A program made the translations under genes and the position numbers. Positions 8,352 through 16,691 of a stretch of 49,166 nucleotides of DNA are shown in pieces (position 1 is the first letter of the stretch; each line of letters opens with the position of its first letter). This stretch comes from Candidatus Blackburnbacteria bacterium RIFCSPLOWO2_01_FULL_40_20 (GTDB lineage Bacteria > Patescibacteriota > Microgenomatia > UBA8517 > UBA10165). The notes beneath the pieces were generated by a model. The model saw only the letters and a program-made list of their open reading frames with translations, was not told where the DNA came from and ran no database searches. Location: the NCBI GenBank assembly GCA_001816475.1, contig MHCC01000024.1, positions 1 through 49,166 on the forward strand. Direction: 5' to 3'.

Positions 8352-9539
8352 TTGAAAATTTCAAATTTTAAATTTCAAATTAAATCTTCTCTTCCTCAAA
8401 TCAAGTTTGTCGTGGTCGTAGTGGTAATTTATTCAGCGTTGTTCATGATCCGTTACGATACAGTGAGACTTAGTTTTTCAGAAGGACAGACGGTTCGGGT
8501 GGAGGGAGAAATTTCAGACAGTCAAATTGAAGGGGTAAGACAAAACTTAACAATTGGCCAATTTAAGTTTTATCTTAACCGGTTTCCGGAATATCAATAC
8601 GGTGACAAGATAAAAGTCGAAGGAATTGTGCAACAGGGAAAGAGCGGGTGGTACCTTAAAGACCCGAAAGTAATTTCCGAATTTTCGGGTCAGCCTTCTG
8701 GGCTCAAAAAAATTTTGGTTGATTTTCGCAAGAGGGTTTTGTCTCTTTACAACCACTATTTTTCAGAGCCACACGGGTCTCTTTTGGCGGGGATGATATT
8801 GGGTACAAAAAATAGCCTCGATATTAATTTTTTTGAGGCATTGCGTAAAACTAGTACTCTACATGTTGTTGTTGCTTCAGGCACGAATATAGCCTTTTTT
8901 GGTGGTGGGACTTTATTTATCTTTGCGTCCTTGATTGGTCGCAAAAAAGCAATAGTTTTATCCCTGTTTTGCATTTTTTGCTACACGGTTTTAGTTGGGT
9001 TTCAGCCACCAATAGTTAGAGCAGCAATTATGGGAGCAATTGCTTTTACGGCACAAGCCTTGGGACGGGAGGCGGCCAGCTGGCGAGCTTTGTTTATAGC
9101 TGCAGGAGGAATGCTTCTTATCAACCCTCTGTGGCTTTGGGATTTGGGGTTCCAACTTTCTTTCTTGGCAACTGGTGGGATTTTGGGTTTTGAGGAAAGG
9201 ATAAAGGGGGTGGTTGATAAGGGAGATAAGGAAGATCGGGGGCGTTGGGGAAGTTGGGGGAGGTTTGTACCGGGAGTTTTTAAGGACAGCTTCTCGACAA
9301 CTTTGGCTGCGCAACTTGCAGTTACTCCACTTTTGTTTATCAAACTTGGCCAGTTTTCCCCAATCTCGCTTTTAGTTAACACACTAGTTTTGTGGACTGT
9401 GCCTTTTATCATGTTCGGAGGAGTCTTAACTGCCCTGGTTGGGTTAATCTATGAACCTCTTGGTCAAGTTGTAGCCTGGTTTGTTTGGTTGCCCTTGGAG
9501 TATTTTGTAAAAATAGTAAAGCTGTTTGGATCTTATTAG
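8352..9539 (+). CDS. comEC: ComEC/Rec2 channel, N-terminal and membrane part
   Basis: 395 residues. It starts with an N-terminal helix and an OB-like DUF4131 segment (about 45-115). The polytopic Competence domain follows, with GSLLAGMILGTKNSLD and LHVVVASGTNIAFFGGG, which corresponds to the family HLLAVSGLH motif. Several hydrophobic helices run to the C-terminus. It should form the channel for single-stranded DNA entry. The metallo-beta-lactamase domain that normally follows in the same chain is here a separate gene that starts 14 bases before this one stops. The first dozen codons (MKISNFKFQIKSS) are made of the AT-rich repeat sequence, so the true start could be slightly downstream. Confidence 0.9.
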   Translation: MKISNFKFQIKSSLPQIKFVVVVVVIYSALFMIRYDTVRLSFSEGQTVRVEGEISDSQIEGVRQNLTIGQFKFYLNRFPEYQYGDKIKVEGIVQQGKSGWYLKDPKVISEFSGQPSGLKKILVDFRKRVLSLYNHYFSEPHGSLLAGMILGTKNSLDINFFEALRKTSTLHVVVASGTNIAFFGGGTLFIFASLIGRKKAIVLSLFCIFCYTVLVGFQPPIVRAAIMGAIAFTAQALGREAASWRALFIAAGGMLLINPLWLWDLGFQLSFLATGGILGFEERIKGVVDKGDKEDRGRWGSWGRFVPGVFKDSFSTTLAAQLAVTPLLFIKLGQFSPISLLVNTLVLWTVPFIMFGGVLTALVGLIYEPLGQVVAWFVWLPLEYFVKIVKLFGSY

Positions 9540-10446
9540 TTTCATGGGCTATATGTGTCTTATGAAGAAAAACCTTTGGAAATACACTTTAATCCTGCTT
9601 TCTGCTTCTGTTGTCTTGGTCTTTCTTGCCGCCTTTTCTTTACAAGATGACCAGCTGCATTTGGTATTTTGTGATGTTGGACAAGGCGACGCGATTTTAA
9701 TTTACCAAAAATCAACTCAAATCTTAGTTGACGGCGGGCCGGATTCAAAAGTTATAAATTGTTTATCGGCCCATATGCCATTTTGGGACAGGGAAATTGA
9801 AGTGGTAGTTTCCTCACATGCAGAAAGCGATCACTTTATAGGTTTTCTTAACGTGGTCGATCGTTATCAAGTCGACAACTTTGTATATTCAGGCGTAGGA
9901 AAGGAAAGTAAAGGTTGGGAAGAGCTTTCAAGAAAGGTAAAGGTACGCGGCATTAAGCAAGATATCTTGCAAAAAGGCGGAGAGATAAAGTTTGGGGATA
10001 TTCAAATTTTTGTTTTATGGCCAACGCAAGAGCTGGTGGCAGGAATTTTACAAGACCCAAACAGTAAAGTAATGGGCGCAACAACAAAAGAAAGTTTAAA
10101 CGAATACTCCCTGGTTTTAAAATTGGCCTACAATGACTTTACATCGCTTTTGACAGGAGATATAGAGCCCCCCGAGGAAGATATAGTGGCAGGGGTTATC
10201 TCGGGTCCCATATCAATTTTAAAAGTCCCACATCACGGGTCAAAAAACGGATTGGACACGGAGTTGTTGAATGCCACTTCACCAAGTTTGGCAGTCATTT
10301 CAGTTGGCAGTAAAAATCAGTTTGGCCACCCCCATTTTGAAACTTTATCCATGTTGGAACGTAACAATATTAGGGTAATGCGGACAGATAAGGATGGGGA
10401 GGTAGAGATTGTGACGGATGGAAGGAAATGGAATGTGTTTAAATGA
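9526..10446 (+). CDS. ComEC C-terminal metallo-beta-lactamase domain as a separate protein
   Basis: 306 residues. A membrane helix (about 19-38) precedes a metallo-beta-lactamase fold: LHLVFCDVGQGDAILI, metal motif HAESDH (98-103), a later LTGD and VPHHGSKNG near 235. This matches the C-terminal half of ComEC/Rec2, proposed to degrade the non-imported strand. It overlaps the end of the channel gene by 14 bases in another frame, so translation is probably coupled. In-frame ATGs at 9544, 9553 and 9562 are alternative starts; the last (MKKNLWKY) looks most like a membrane-protein start. This could be a natural gene split or an old frameshift. The intact metal motif and its own membrane anchor favour a functional two-subunit form. 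Confidence 0.9.
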   Translation: MDLISFMGYMCLMKKNLWKYTLILLSASVVLVFLAAFSLQDDQLHLVFCDVGQGDAILIYQKSTQILVDGGPDSKVINCLSAHMPFWDREIEVVVSSHAESDHFIGFLNVVDRYQVDNFVYSGVGKESKGWEELSRKVKVRGIKQDILQKGGEIKFGDIQIFVLWPTQELVAGILQDPNSKVMGATTKESLNEYSLVLKLAYNDFTSLLTGDIEPPEEDIVAGVISGPISILKVPHHGSKNGLDTELLNATSPSLAVISVGSKNQFGHPHFETLSMLERNNIRVMRTDKDGEVEIVTDGRKWNVFK

Positions 10447-10474
10447 GTCACATTAGACTCAAGCTCGTCAGAGC

Positions 10475-10975
10475 TCAGCTCTGCTTATGAGACTTATGCG
10501 ACAAAATTGAGTCATGCTCTCTAAGAAGAACCATCGACATCAAGAAAGCAAGTTGCGACTTGTTATCGGGTTGCAGACTTGAGGCTTGGATTCTTGTTGC
10601 ATCTTCTCGGTTTTTGGGCTCTTCAATATTACTTGGCAAGCAATATTTCTTTATCCACTCGATTGCTGCTCTTGTGCCGTCTTGAGTTGTTAGATCTTGG
10701 GCTTTCTCTAAAAGTTGAATGTCCCGCAAAGAATTACCGAAGGCTTCATTCATGCGATTGAAGGAACGATTCCAATCCATGTGGCTGGCAAGAAACTTTT
10801 GGACTTTCTCAACAGTTGGACCTTCATCCGCATAAAGTGCATCTCGTGCGCTGTAGGTTACCTGAAGAGCATCGCCAACTTGATTGAGCAACTCTTCCAT
10901 GGATTGTTTTTTGGCAATTCTACTTTGAGCCACGACCTCGGGTGGCGTTCTTCGTCTTAGCAATGTTTCGAACAT
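10475..10975 (-). CDS. Hypothetical helical protein
   Basis: 166 residues, predicted largely alpha-helical and charged, with no signal peptide or membrane segment. I do not recognise a family. It lies on the minus strand between plus-strand comEC and argS, next to another minus-strand hypothetical. It overlaps no other credible gene, and its amino-acid composition is normal for a protein. Its true start may be ATG 10975 (MFETLLRRRTPPEVVAQSRI); no strong ribosome site is visible. Confidence 0.5.
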   Translation of the reverse strand: MFETLLRRRTPPEVVAQSRIAKKQSMEELLNQVGDALQVTYSARDALYADEGPTVEKVQKFLASHMDWNRSFNRMNEAFGNSLRDIQLLEKAQDLTTQDGTRAAIEWIKKYCLPSNIEEPKNREDATRIQASSLQPDNKSQLAFLMSMVLLREHDSILSHKSHKQS

Positions 10976-11026
10976 ATGTTTAAGTATATCAAATCACAGG
11001 TTGAAAAATCAAATACTACGGGGCAA

Positions 11027-11398
11027 TTAGGCAGGAGCATGTTTCCCTGTGGGGTGTAGTTTTTCTAGCTTGGAAATTCGCTGTCCGTTGTTGTCTAAGT
11101 AGTCTTGGTGGTTTTCAAGTTTACGTTCAATTCGGTCAGTGGTTTTAGAAAGACATTTGACATCCTCTGTTAAATCATCCACACGATCTGTTAAATTATT
11201 CACACGATCTGTTAAATTATTCACACGATCTGTTAAATTATTCACACGATCTGTTAAATTATTCACTTTCTCTGAGAGGTCGTCTATCTTGGGGAGTATT
11301 TGGTCGGATATGACTTCAGCAATGTCCTGATTTATCTCTTTCCGCTGCTTCTCGAACATTTTTCCTAGAAATTTTATGTCATCTTGAGTAAAAGCCAT
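11027..11398 (-). CDS. Coiled-coil protein with perfect heptad repeats
   Basis: 123 residues. The middle (about 45-75) consists of VNNLTDR heptads repeated four times, flanked by degenerate heptads (IDDLSEK, VDDLTED). This is a textbook parallel coiled coil, similar to the tethering coils seen in phage and Mollicutes DUF-type proteins. The heptads come from a 21-bp DNA tandem repeat at 11181-11264, so their number can change by slippage. There are no membrane segments. It may be an oligomerisation or spacer protein; the partner is unknown. Confidence 0.6.
   Translation of the reverse strand: MAFTQDDIKFLGKMFEKQRKEINQDIAEVISDQILPKIDDLSEKVNNLTDRVNNLTDRVNNLTDRVNNLTDRVDDLTEDVKCLSKTTDRIERKLENHQDYLDNNGQRISKLEKLHPTGKHAPA
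11181..11264. repeat. 21-bp tandem repeat, 4 units
   Basis: Four essentially identical 21-bp units, each coding one heptad (VNNLTDR) on the minus strand. Near-perfect DNA identity suggests recent expansion. Confidence 0.9.
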
Positions 11399-11481
11399 AA
11401 TGACATATTTTAGTACAATAAGGTTTTAAAGGTCAATTGGAACTTAAGACATCAAATAATATATGAACCGCTTGTTAGCTT

Positions 11482-11490
11482 TGGTATACT
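11482..11490 (+). promoter_or_regulatory. argS extended -10 promoter, leaderless
   Basis: TTGG-TATACT, with TATACT at 11485-11490. The ATG at 11497 follows after exactly six bases. No good -35 is seen; the TG-extended -10 may compensate. Confidence 0.65.
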
Positions 11491-11496
11491 ACACGT

Positions 11497-13308
11497 ATGG
11501 ATATAAACAAGTTTGTTGCTGACATAATTAAAGACCAATTAACCAAGGCTGTTCAAGAAGCACTTCAAGAGTTAGGGATTGAGGCGACAGTCGTACTTGA
11601 ACATCCGACAGAAGGTACACACGGGGACTACTCGACGAATGTTGCCATGATGGGGTTTAAAAAAGTTCCGGGAGAATGGAAAAGTCCGATGGAGTTGGCG
11701 GAGGAGATTGTAGGTACGATTAAAGATAAAGATACAGATAAAGAGGGTGGGGAATTGGTGGATAAAATTGAGGTTGCTGCCCCGGGATTTATCAATTTCT
11801 GGCTTACTCCCAATGCATTACTTAAAGAGTTGGACCATGCTCAAAAAGCTGGTGATGCCTACGGTGCCGGTAAACCCGACAAAACTATGGTAATTGATTA
11901 TTCGGCACCAAACATCGCCAAGCCATTTGGGATTGGGCACTTGCGGTCAACAATCATCGGCCAGGCAATTTATAACCTGTACAAGTTTTTGGGCTGGAAA
12001 ACAATTGGCGACAACCATTTGGGGGATTGGGGGACACAATTTGGGACTTTGCTTTATCAAATAACAACTAAAAAGCTGGATGTAAACAGGCTAACAATCG
12101 CAGACTTGGAAGGGGAATATGTTGAGTTTAATAAAATGGCAGTTGAAAACCCGGACTTAAAAGAGGAAGCACGGGCATGGTTTAAGAAGCTTGAAGATGG
12201 GGATCCCGAATCTCGCGAAATTTGGGAGAAATTAAAAGAAATTTCATTGGCGGAGTTTAACAGAATTTATAAGTTACTTAACGTTGAAATTGATTATGCG
12301 TATGGCGAGAGTTTTTATCAAAACATGTTTGAACAAGTAATCCAAGGGTGTGTGGATAAAGGCATAGCAATGGAGGACCAAGGGGCCTTGATTGTGGATT
12401 TGTCAAAAAATGGCATGCCTCCTGCTTTAATTAGAAAATCAGACGGCGCGTCGACTTATCTAACGCGTGATTTGGCAACGGTCAAGTTTAGAATTGAAAA
12501 ATGGGATCCGGATGCAATGGTTTATGAAACCAGCTCGGAACAAGATCTTCATTTTAGGCAGTTGTTTGCCATTGTGGAGTTGTTAGGGTGGTCTAGTTCG
12601 ATACAGTTTTTACATGTAAAGCATGGTTTGTATTTGTCTCCCAGGGGCAAAAAGTTTTCAACGAGACGTGGAGACACCGTTCATTTGGAGGATGTTTTAA
12701 AAGAGGCGGTAGAGAGGGCGGGAAAGTTGGGTAAAGATAAAGATACAGATACAGAAAGGGGTGGTGAGTTGGCAAAAGAGGTGGGGATTGGGGCTGTGAA
12801 GTATTTTGATCTATCCCATCATCCGGCAACAAACATTGTTTTTGAATGGGAAAAGATGTTCGCACTTGAGGGAAACTCTGCCCCATATTTGCAATACACG
12901 TATGCAAGAACAAGGAGTGTGAGTGAGAAGGCAAGAGGATTGAAAAGAGATAAAGATAAAGATAAGAAGGCAGACCGTCCTTTAGACTCCTTTAATATTC
13001 CTTTAAATTCAGAAGAGCTGGCTGTTTTGAGGCATTTTTATAAGTTTCCAGTGGTAATTCGCGAGGCGGCCGAGAACTTTTCGCCAAACATTTTGGCCAA
13101 TTTCTTATTTGAACTGGCCCAAAAGTATAACAGCTTTTATAACAAACATAGGATTCTGAGTGACAACAAGACTACGGCAAAAAGTAAAGCTGTAGACGGC
13201 AGACGAGAGTCGGTAGTCGAATTCAGGCTTGAAATAACCCAAGTTACTGGTAACATATTAAGAACGGGGTTGGGATTGCTCGGGATACAGACGCCCGAGA
13301 GAATGTGA
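11497..13308 (+). CDS. argS: Arginyl-tRNA synthetase
   Basis: 603 residues, class I. The HIGH box is GIGH (145-148, within SAPNIAKPFGIGHLRST), the KMSKS-loop equivalent is KKFSTRRGD, and a DALR-type anticodon-binding domain sits at the C-terminus (PYLQYTYARTRSV and onward). It charges tRNA-Arg; a tRNA-Arg(CCU) gene occurs in this window at 20997. Three separate low-complexity Asp/Lys stretches interrupt it: KDKDTDKE near 76, KDKDTDTE near 417 and RDKDKDKK near 486. They share a DNA word (GATAAAGATA) that also occurs in tagA. The peptidase gene follows after 15 bases and is probably cotranscribed. Confidence 0.96.
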   Translation: MDINKFVADIIKDQLTKAVQEALQELGIEATVVLEHPTEGTHGDYSTNVAMMGFKKVPGEWKSPMELAEEIVGTIKDKDTDKEGGELVDKIEVAAPGFINFWLTPNALLKELDHAQKAGDAYGAGKPDKTMVIDYSAPNIAKPFGIGHLRSTIIGQAIYNLYKFLGWKTIGDNHLGDWGTQFGTLLYQITTKKLDVNRLTIADLEGEYVEFNKMAVENPDLKEEARAWFKKLEDGDPESREIWEKLKEISLAEFNRIYKLLNVEIDYAYGESFYQNMFEQVIQGCVDKGIAMEDQGALIVDLSKNGMPPALIRKSDGASTYLTRDLATVKFRIEKWDPDAMVYETSSEQDLHFRQLFAIVELLGWSSSIQFLHVKHGLYLSPRGKKFSTRRGDTVHLEDVLKEAVERAGKLGKDKDTDTERGGELAKEVGIGAVKYFDLSHHPATNIVFEWEKMFALEGNSAPYLQYTYARTRSVSEKARGLKRDKDKDKKADRPLDSFNIPLNSEELAVLRHFYKFPVVIREAAENFSPNILANFLFELAQKYNSFYNKHRILSDNKTTAKSKAVDGRRESVVEFRLEITQVTGNILRTGLGLLGIQTPERM

Positions 13309-13323
13309 CATTAATTACAAAGT

Positions 13324-14613
13324 ATGCATTTTGAAGAAACTACACTATCAAATGGTCTTCGGGTGATAACAACCCCCATGCCTTCAATGGAGTCGGCGAC
13401 CGTGCAAATTGCAGTTGATGCCGGCTCGCGGGACGAGAAAAAAGAAACAAACGGGCTTGCTCATTTTTTGGAGCACATGGTTTTTAAGGGAACTAAAAAG
13501 TATCCTTCAGCCCAAGCGATATCGCTTGCTGTGGATTCAATTGGGGCTGAGATTAATGCCAACACTGGAAAAGAGCGCACAGCCTTCCATATCAAGGCAT
13601 GGGAAAGACATCTTTCTTTAGCGTTTGATATACTTTCCGGCTTTGCAAAAGAACCAATTCTTGACCCTGAAGAAATCAAAAGGGAAAGTGGAGTAATAGT
13701 CCAAGAGATTGCAATGTATGAGGATTTGCCAATGCAAAAAGCCCCATGTGTTTTCGAAGAACTATTGTACGAACCGTCGTCTCTGGGGTGGGACATCGTG
13801 GGCAAGAAAGAAACTGTAGAAGGGACCAGGCAAGAAGACTTTAAAGAGTTTATGGACCGGTTTTATCGGGCAGAAAACATGGTCTTGTCAATCGCCGGCA
13901 AGTTTGACAAAGACAAGATTTTAAAGATGGCACAAGATTATTTTGGGGACATAAAATCCGGCGGCAAGGCAAGTAAAGTCAATCCAACCGACAAAAAACC
14001 CGAGGACAACGAAAGCAAAAATCCGGAAATCAAACTATCCCACAAAAAGACTGAACAAACGCACATGGTGGTTGGAGTGCGGGCATATCCTTTGGCTCAT
14101 GTTAATCGTTACAAAAGCGCGGTTTTGGCCTCGATTTTAGGTGGTGGAATGTCCTCTCGGCTTTTTGTTGAAATTCGCGAAAGACGCGGGCTGGCATACT
14201 ACGTTCGGGGCGAAGTTGGAGATTATACCGACAAAGGTTATTTTGGAACCCGTGCTGGGATAAAAAATGGATCAGCAGAAGAAGCGATAAAAGTAATATT
14301 GGAAGAATACAACAAGGTGGCAAAGCTTGGAGAAATAAAAGCGGAGGAGTTATCAAAAGCAAAAGAATATATCAAGGGAAGAATGGCCTTGGGACTTGAG
14401 GACACCCATGCGGTCGCAGACTTCCACGGAGACCAGGAGCTTTTTGAAGGAAAATTAAGAACCCTGGACGACATTATTAAAGAAGTTGATAAAGTAACTT
14501 TGGAAGATATTCAAGGCTTGGCAGAAGAGTTGTTTGTTAACTCAAGATTAAATTTGGCAATTGTTGGACCGGATGAAGACAAAGAAAAGTTTCAACAATT
14601 GTTGAAACTTTAA
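13324..14613 (+). CDS. M16 family zinc metallopeptidase
   Basis: 429 residues. The inverted zinc motif HFLEH (47-51) and the downstream Glu in VIVQEIAMYED (about 128) define the active N-terminal half of an M16 (pitrilysin/processing-peptidase-like) enzyme. The second half carries the usual R/Y region (ERRGLAYYVRGEVG). It resembles the bacterial PqqL/YmxG type of about 420 residues. No signal peptide is seen. The charged insert near 220-240 (NPTDKKPEDNESKNPEIK) is unusual. It is probably cotranscribed with argS. Confidence 0.93.
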   Translation: MHFEETTLSNGLRVITTPMPSMESATVQIAVDAGSRDEKKETNGLAHFLEHMVFKGTKKYPSAQAISLAVDSIGAEINANTGKERTAFHIKAWERHLSLAFDILSGFAKEPILDPEEIKRESGVIVQEIAMYEDLPMQKAPCVFEELLYEPSSLGWDIVGKKETVEGTRQEDFKEFMDRFYRAENMVLSIAGKFDKDKILKMAQDYFGDIKSGGKASKVNPTDKKPEDNESKNPEIKLSHKKTEQTHMVVGVRAYPLAHVNRYKSAVLASILGGGMSSRLFVEIRERRGLAYYVRGEVGDYTDKGYFGTRAGIKNGSAEEAIKVILEEYNKVAKLGEIKAEELSKAKEYIKGRMALGLEDTHAVADFHGDQELFEGKLRTLDDIIKEVDKVTLEDIQGLAEELFVNSRLNLAIVGPDEDKEKFQQLLKL

Positions 14614-14770
14614 ATCCAAAATTCAAAATTACAAATCACAAATAAGCAAAGCTTGAGACTTTGTCTTAAATTTCAATTTCAAAAACTTAAAATTCAAAAC
14701 GTTTAGAATTTTGAACATTTGAATTTTAGTATTTATTTGGAATTTGTTATTTGTAATTTGGAATTTACAA
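14614..14770. repeat. AT-rich palindromic repeat block
   Basis: Words such as AATTTCAATTTC and AACTTAAAATTC occur on both strands between the peptidase and ndk. The block runs right up to the ndk start. Confidence 0.6.
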
Positions 14771-14773
14771 AAT

Positions 14774-15331
14774 ATGGATCGAACATTATTAGTTATCAAA
14801 CCGGATGGAGTGAAGCGCGGGTTGGTTGGCGAGATAACAGGCCGCTTTGAGCGCTTGGGTTTAATAATTGTTGGCATGAAAATGATTTGGGTTGGAAATG
14901 AAATTGCAGCGCGCCACTACAACAAAGACGAAGAGTGGCTTCGAAAAGTAGGGACAGATATGTTGAAATTTTATGAGGAGAATGGTAAAGATCCAGGGGA
15001 GAACTTGGGAACAAAAGACGAGCTGGAATTGGGTAAAAAGGTTCAGGGGTGGTTGTTTGATTATGTAACAGAAGGGCCGGTTGTAGCAATGGTTATGGAA
15101 GGTCCGCATGTTGTCGAAATAGTAAGAAAACACATTGGGGCAATGAACCCGTCAGATTCACCAGCTGGAACCATAAGAGGGGATTTGGGACATGATGCAT
15201 CAGATGTTGCAAACTTTGGTGGACGATCAGTGCGGAATTTAGTTCATTCATCGGGAAATAAAGAAGAAGCGGAATTTGAGATTAAATTGTGGTTTAAAGA
15301 AAGTGAGCTTCACGATTGCGACAAGGATTAA
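14774..15331 (+). CDS. ndk: Nucleoside diphosphate kinase, long form
   Basis: The start is taken at ATG 14774 (MDRTLLVIKPDGVKRGLVGE) because the further upstream codons lie in the AT-rich repeat. 185 residues versus about 140 in the usual form. The extra length is an insertion at about 52-97 before the GPVVAMVMEG strand. The phospho-accepting His is His158 (RSVRNLVHSS), and the RGDLG loop is present. After the His the usual GSD reads SSG, a conservative change. It makes (d)NTPs by transfer of phosphate from ATP. Confidence 0.95.
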   Translation: MDRTLLVIKPDGVKRGLVGEITGRFERLGLIIVGMKMIWVGNEIAARHYNKDEEWLRKVGTDMLKFYEENGKDPGENLGTKDELELGKKVQGWLFDYVTEGPVVAMVMEGPHVVEIVRKHIGAMNPSDSPAGTIRGDLGHDASDVANFGGRSVRNLVHSSGNKEEAEFEIKLWFKESELHDCDKD

Positions 15332-15456
15332 TTTTGTCGATACAATTGATGCAATTGACACAAAGGTTGATATACTTTGATACACTTCCCCAAATTTAGC
15401 CTCGATTAGCTGCCAGAGGCAAGCCTCGCCTTCGGCGGGACGTCAGACGTCTAACG
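15332..15456. other. Intergenic region with a GC-rich repeat
   Basis: It contains a TTGACA...TGATAC promoter-like pair on the plus strand with no gene downstream. A GC-rich dispersed repeat (TGCCAGAGGCAAGCCTCGCC) is related to the insertion in the leuS C-terminal part. Confidence 0.4.
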
Positions 15457-15738
15457 CTACGTGCTTTGTTGGTATATGCCGGCTTGAGGTTGGTATTGTC
15501 GAGATTGTTGCGCGAAACGCAACAACTTCAATAATGCTTTCCCCAAGCCAGCTTGGTGCACTTCAGTCACTCTCTCCTTGCTTGAACGCTTCTGGAAAGC
15601 GTTCGTAAAGGTTGGCCAGTAACTTTTCTTTTCTTTCTGCCGTTTTTCTCGCAAGTGAATAACTCGTGCAACGACCAAACCAATAACCAACGAAGTTCCC
15701 ACTGAAACAGCGTCTGCCAGCTTGTAACCCTCGAGCAA
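15457..15738 (-). CDS. Small basic membrane protein
   Basis: 93 residues from a TTG at 15738, the first usable start after an upstream in-frame stop. One hydrophobic helix (about 10-27, VSVGTSLVIGLVVARVI) is followed by a strongly basic cytoplasmic tail (HLREKRQKEKK). It is the third gene of the operon that starts at 16080. The function is unknown. Two alternative frames on the same strand are less plausible because they lack the clean helix/basic-tail pattern. The start is uncertain. Confidence 0.45.
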   Translation of the reverse strand: MLEGYKLADAVSVGTSLVIGLVVARVIHLREKRQKEKKSYWPTFTNAFQKRSSKERVTEVHQAGLGKALLKLLRFAQQSRQYQPQAGIYQQST

Positions 15739-15776
15739 GCAAATGCAGCAGACAAGGAATCCTGCAGGCCAGATTC

Positions 15777-15977
15777 TTAGATCGTGTCCTCAGCTGCAAA
15801 CTTGAATCCGAGCTCTTGAATCATGCTTTCGACATCCACTTTTACTCCCGGATTGGCGTCCAAGTAGCTGGAACACCCGGCGCATTGGTTGATATGCACC
15901 AGCTCTTTTTTGCGTTCTGATGGCCGCCAGTGAAAGTCGAGTGCGCGCATGATAATTGTAGGATGAGCTTGATTCAT
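15777..15977 (-). CDS. Tiny HxxxCxxC protein, anti-sigma-like zinc motif
   Basis: 66 residues from ATG 15977, chosen for the GAAGGAGG ribosome site just upstream. A longer frame to 16049 would overrun the preceding gene. It carries HINQCAGC (H-x3-C-x2-C), the zinc signature seen at the end of zf-HC2/ZAS anti-sigma domains. There is no membrane helix. It is the second gene of the 16080 operon. Two other small proteins nearby (16692-16874 and 16426-16665) carry similar motifs. Confidence 0.6.
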   Translation of the reverse strand: MNQAHPTIIMRALDFHWRPSERKKELVHINQCAGCSSYLDANPGVKVDVESMIQELGFKFAAEDTI

Positions 15978-15987
15978 TTTTCCTCCT

Positions 15988-16080
15988 TCATTGTCGTTTG
16001 CTGAATTGGTTTGAAAACAGTGCAAGCGTAACAGCCACGACCAGAACAAATGCAGCCAACTGAGCGATGGGTTTTTCCAC
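15988..16080 (-). CDS. 30-residue single-helix membrane peptide
   Basis: It starts at GTG 16080 behind a GAGGAG ribosome site; the product is VEKPIAQLAAFVLVVAVTLA followed by a short polar tail. One transmembrane helix fills most of the protein. It is the first gene of an operon with a CCCATAA-associated promoter. The stop codon lies 10 bases from the next ATG. The function is unknown. Confidence 0.6.
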   Translation of the reverse strand: MEKPIAQLAAFVLVVAVTLALFSNQFSKRQ

Positions 16081-16100
16081 TAATTCTCCTCTTATAAATA

Positions 16101-16155
16101 TGTAAAAGTGCTTGGGAATTGTAGCATGAAGAGGAGAGGAGAAGCAAACCCATAA
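16101..16155 (-). promoter_or_regulatory. Regulon promoter and leader motif, operon 16080-15457
   Basis: On the minus strand: TTATGGG (forward CCCATAA at 16149-16155), then TTGCTT (16142-16147), an 18-base spacer and TACAAT (16118-16123). A leader motif GCACTTTTACA lies at 16101-16113. Confidence 0.65.
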
Positions 16156-16285
16156 CAATAATTTTCAATTTACAATTTTCAAATTCCAATGAAGCACCAA
16201 TTCACAAATTCCAAAGAGTTTGAAAATTGGTATTTGGAGCTTCAATGAAAATTGGGATTTGAAAATTGAAAATTAATTATGTTTT

Positions 16286-16352
16286 CCAGCCGGGGAAGAG
16301 ATGTTGTCATCCCGAGCTTAGTCGAAGGACAACGCCATCTTTCCCCAGCCGG
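16286..16352 (-). terminator. Large stem-loop downstream of the small-protein operon
   Basis: An imperfect long stem (CCAGCCGGGGAAGAGATG with CATCTTTCCCCAGCCGG) encloses TTGT/ACAA and a CGAGCTTAGTCGAAGG repeat. It lies just after the end of the minus-strand gene at 16426. Confidence 0.4.
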
Positions 16353-16425
16353 ATTTTGTTGGTACGCTGAGCGTACCTTTTACCACGCTTAGTGTGGTTG
16401 GCTCATTGCCGGTTATAGACTAACA

Positions 16426-16665
16426 CTATGCCCTCCTTGCCCTTGGTCTGATGTCGGCCGTCGAATAATGTCGTATGGGAACGATTGACCTGCCTGTTGC
16501 CTGCGCGCATTCATCGCAAGAGCGCACGTGTGTTTCAGCTTGTCTAAGTTGTGGACGTTCGAACTCTTGCGGTTGGGCAAGAACGTATTGCGCTCGTCTG
16601 CAAGCAGGAGTTCGTGACAGGGTAAAGTCTAACTTTCCCAACCTGCCTTGGTTTTTCACCACCAT
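16426..16665 (-). CDS. Small HxxxCxxC zinc-motif protein
   Basis: 79 residues from ATG 16665, which sits behind GGAAGGGAGG. It contains THVRSCDECAQATG (H-x3-C-x2-C), typical of zf-HC2-type anti-sigma zinc domains, followed by a short basic tail. No membrane helix is seen. It is the second gene after 16692-16874. It could sequester a sigma factor (inference); two sigma genes lie at 36-38 kb. Confidence 0.55.
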   Translation of the reverse strand: MVVKNQGRLGKLDFTLSRTPACRRAQYVLAQPQEFERPQLRQAETHVRSCDECAQATGRSIVPIRHYSTADIRPRARRA

Positions 16666-16691
16666 TACCTCCCTTCCAATGGCCCTTACGT

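Noticed and set aside
9526-10446. Sequencing frameshift as the cause of the split ComEC
   Set aside because: It cannot be excluded, but the second protein has several in-frame starts and its own membrane anchor before the metallo-domain, which favours a true split.
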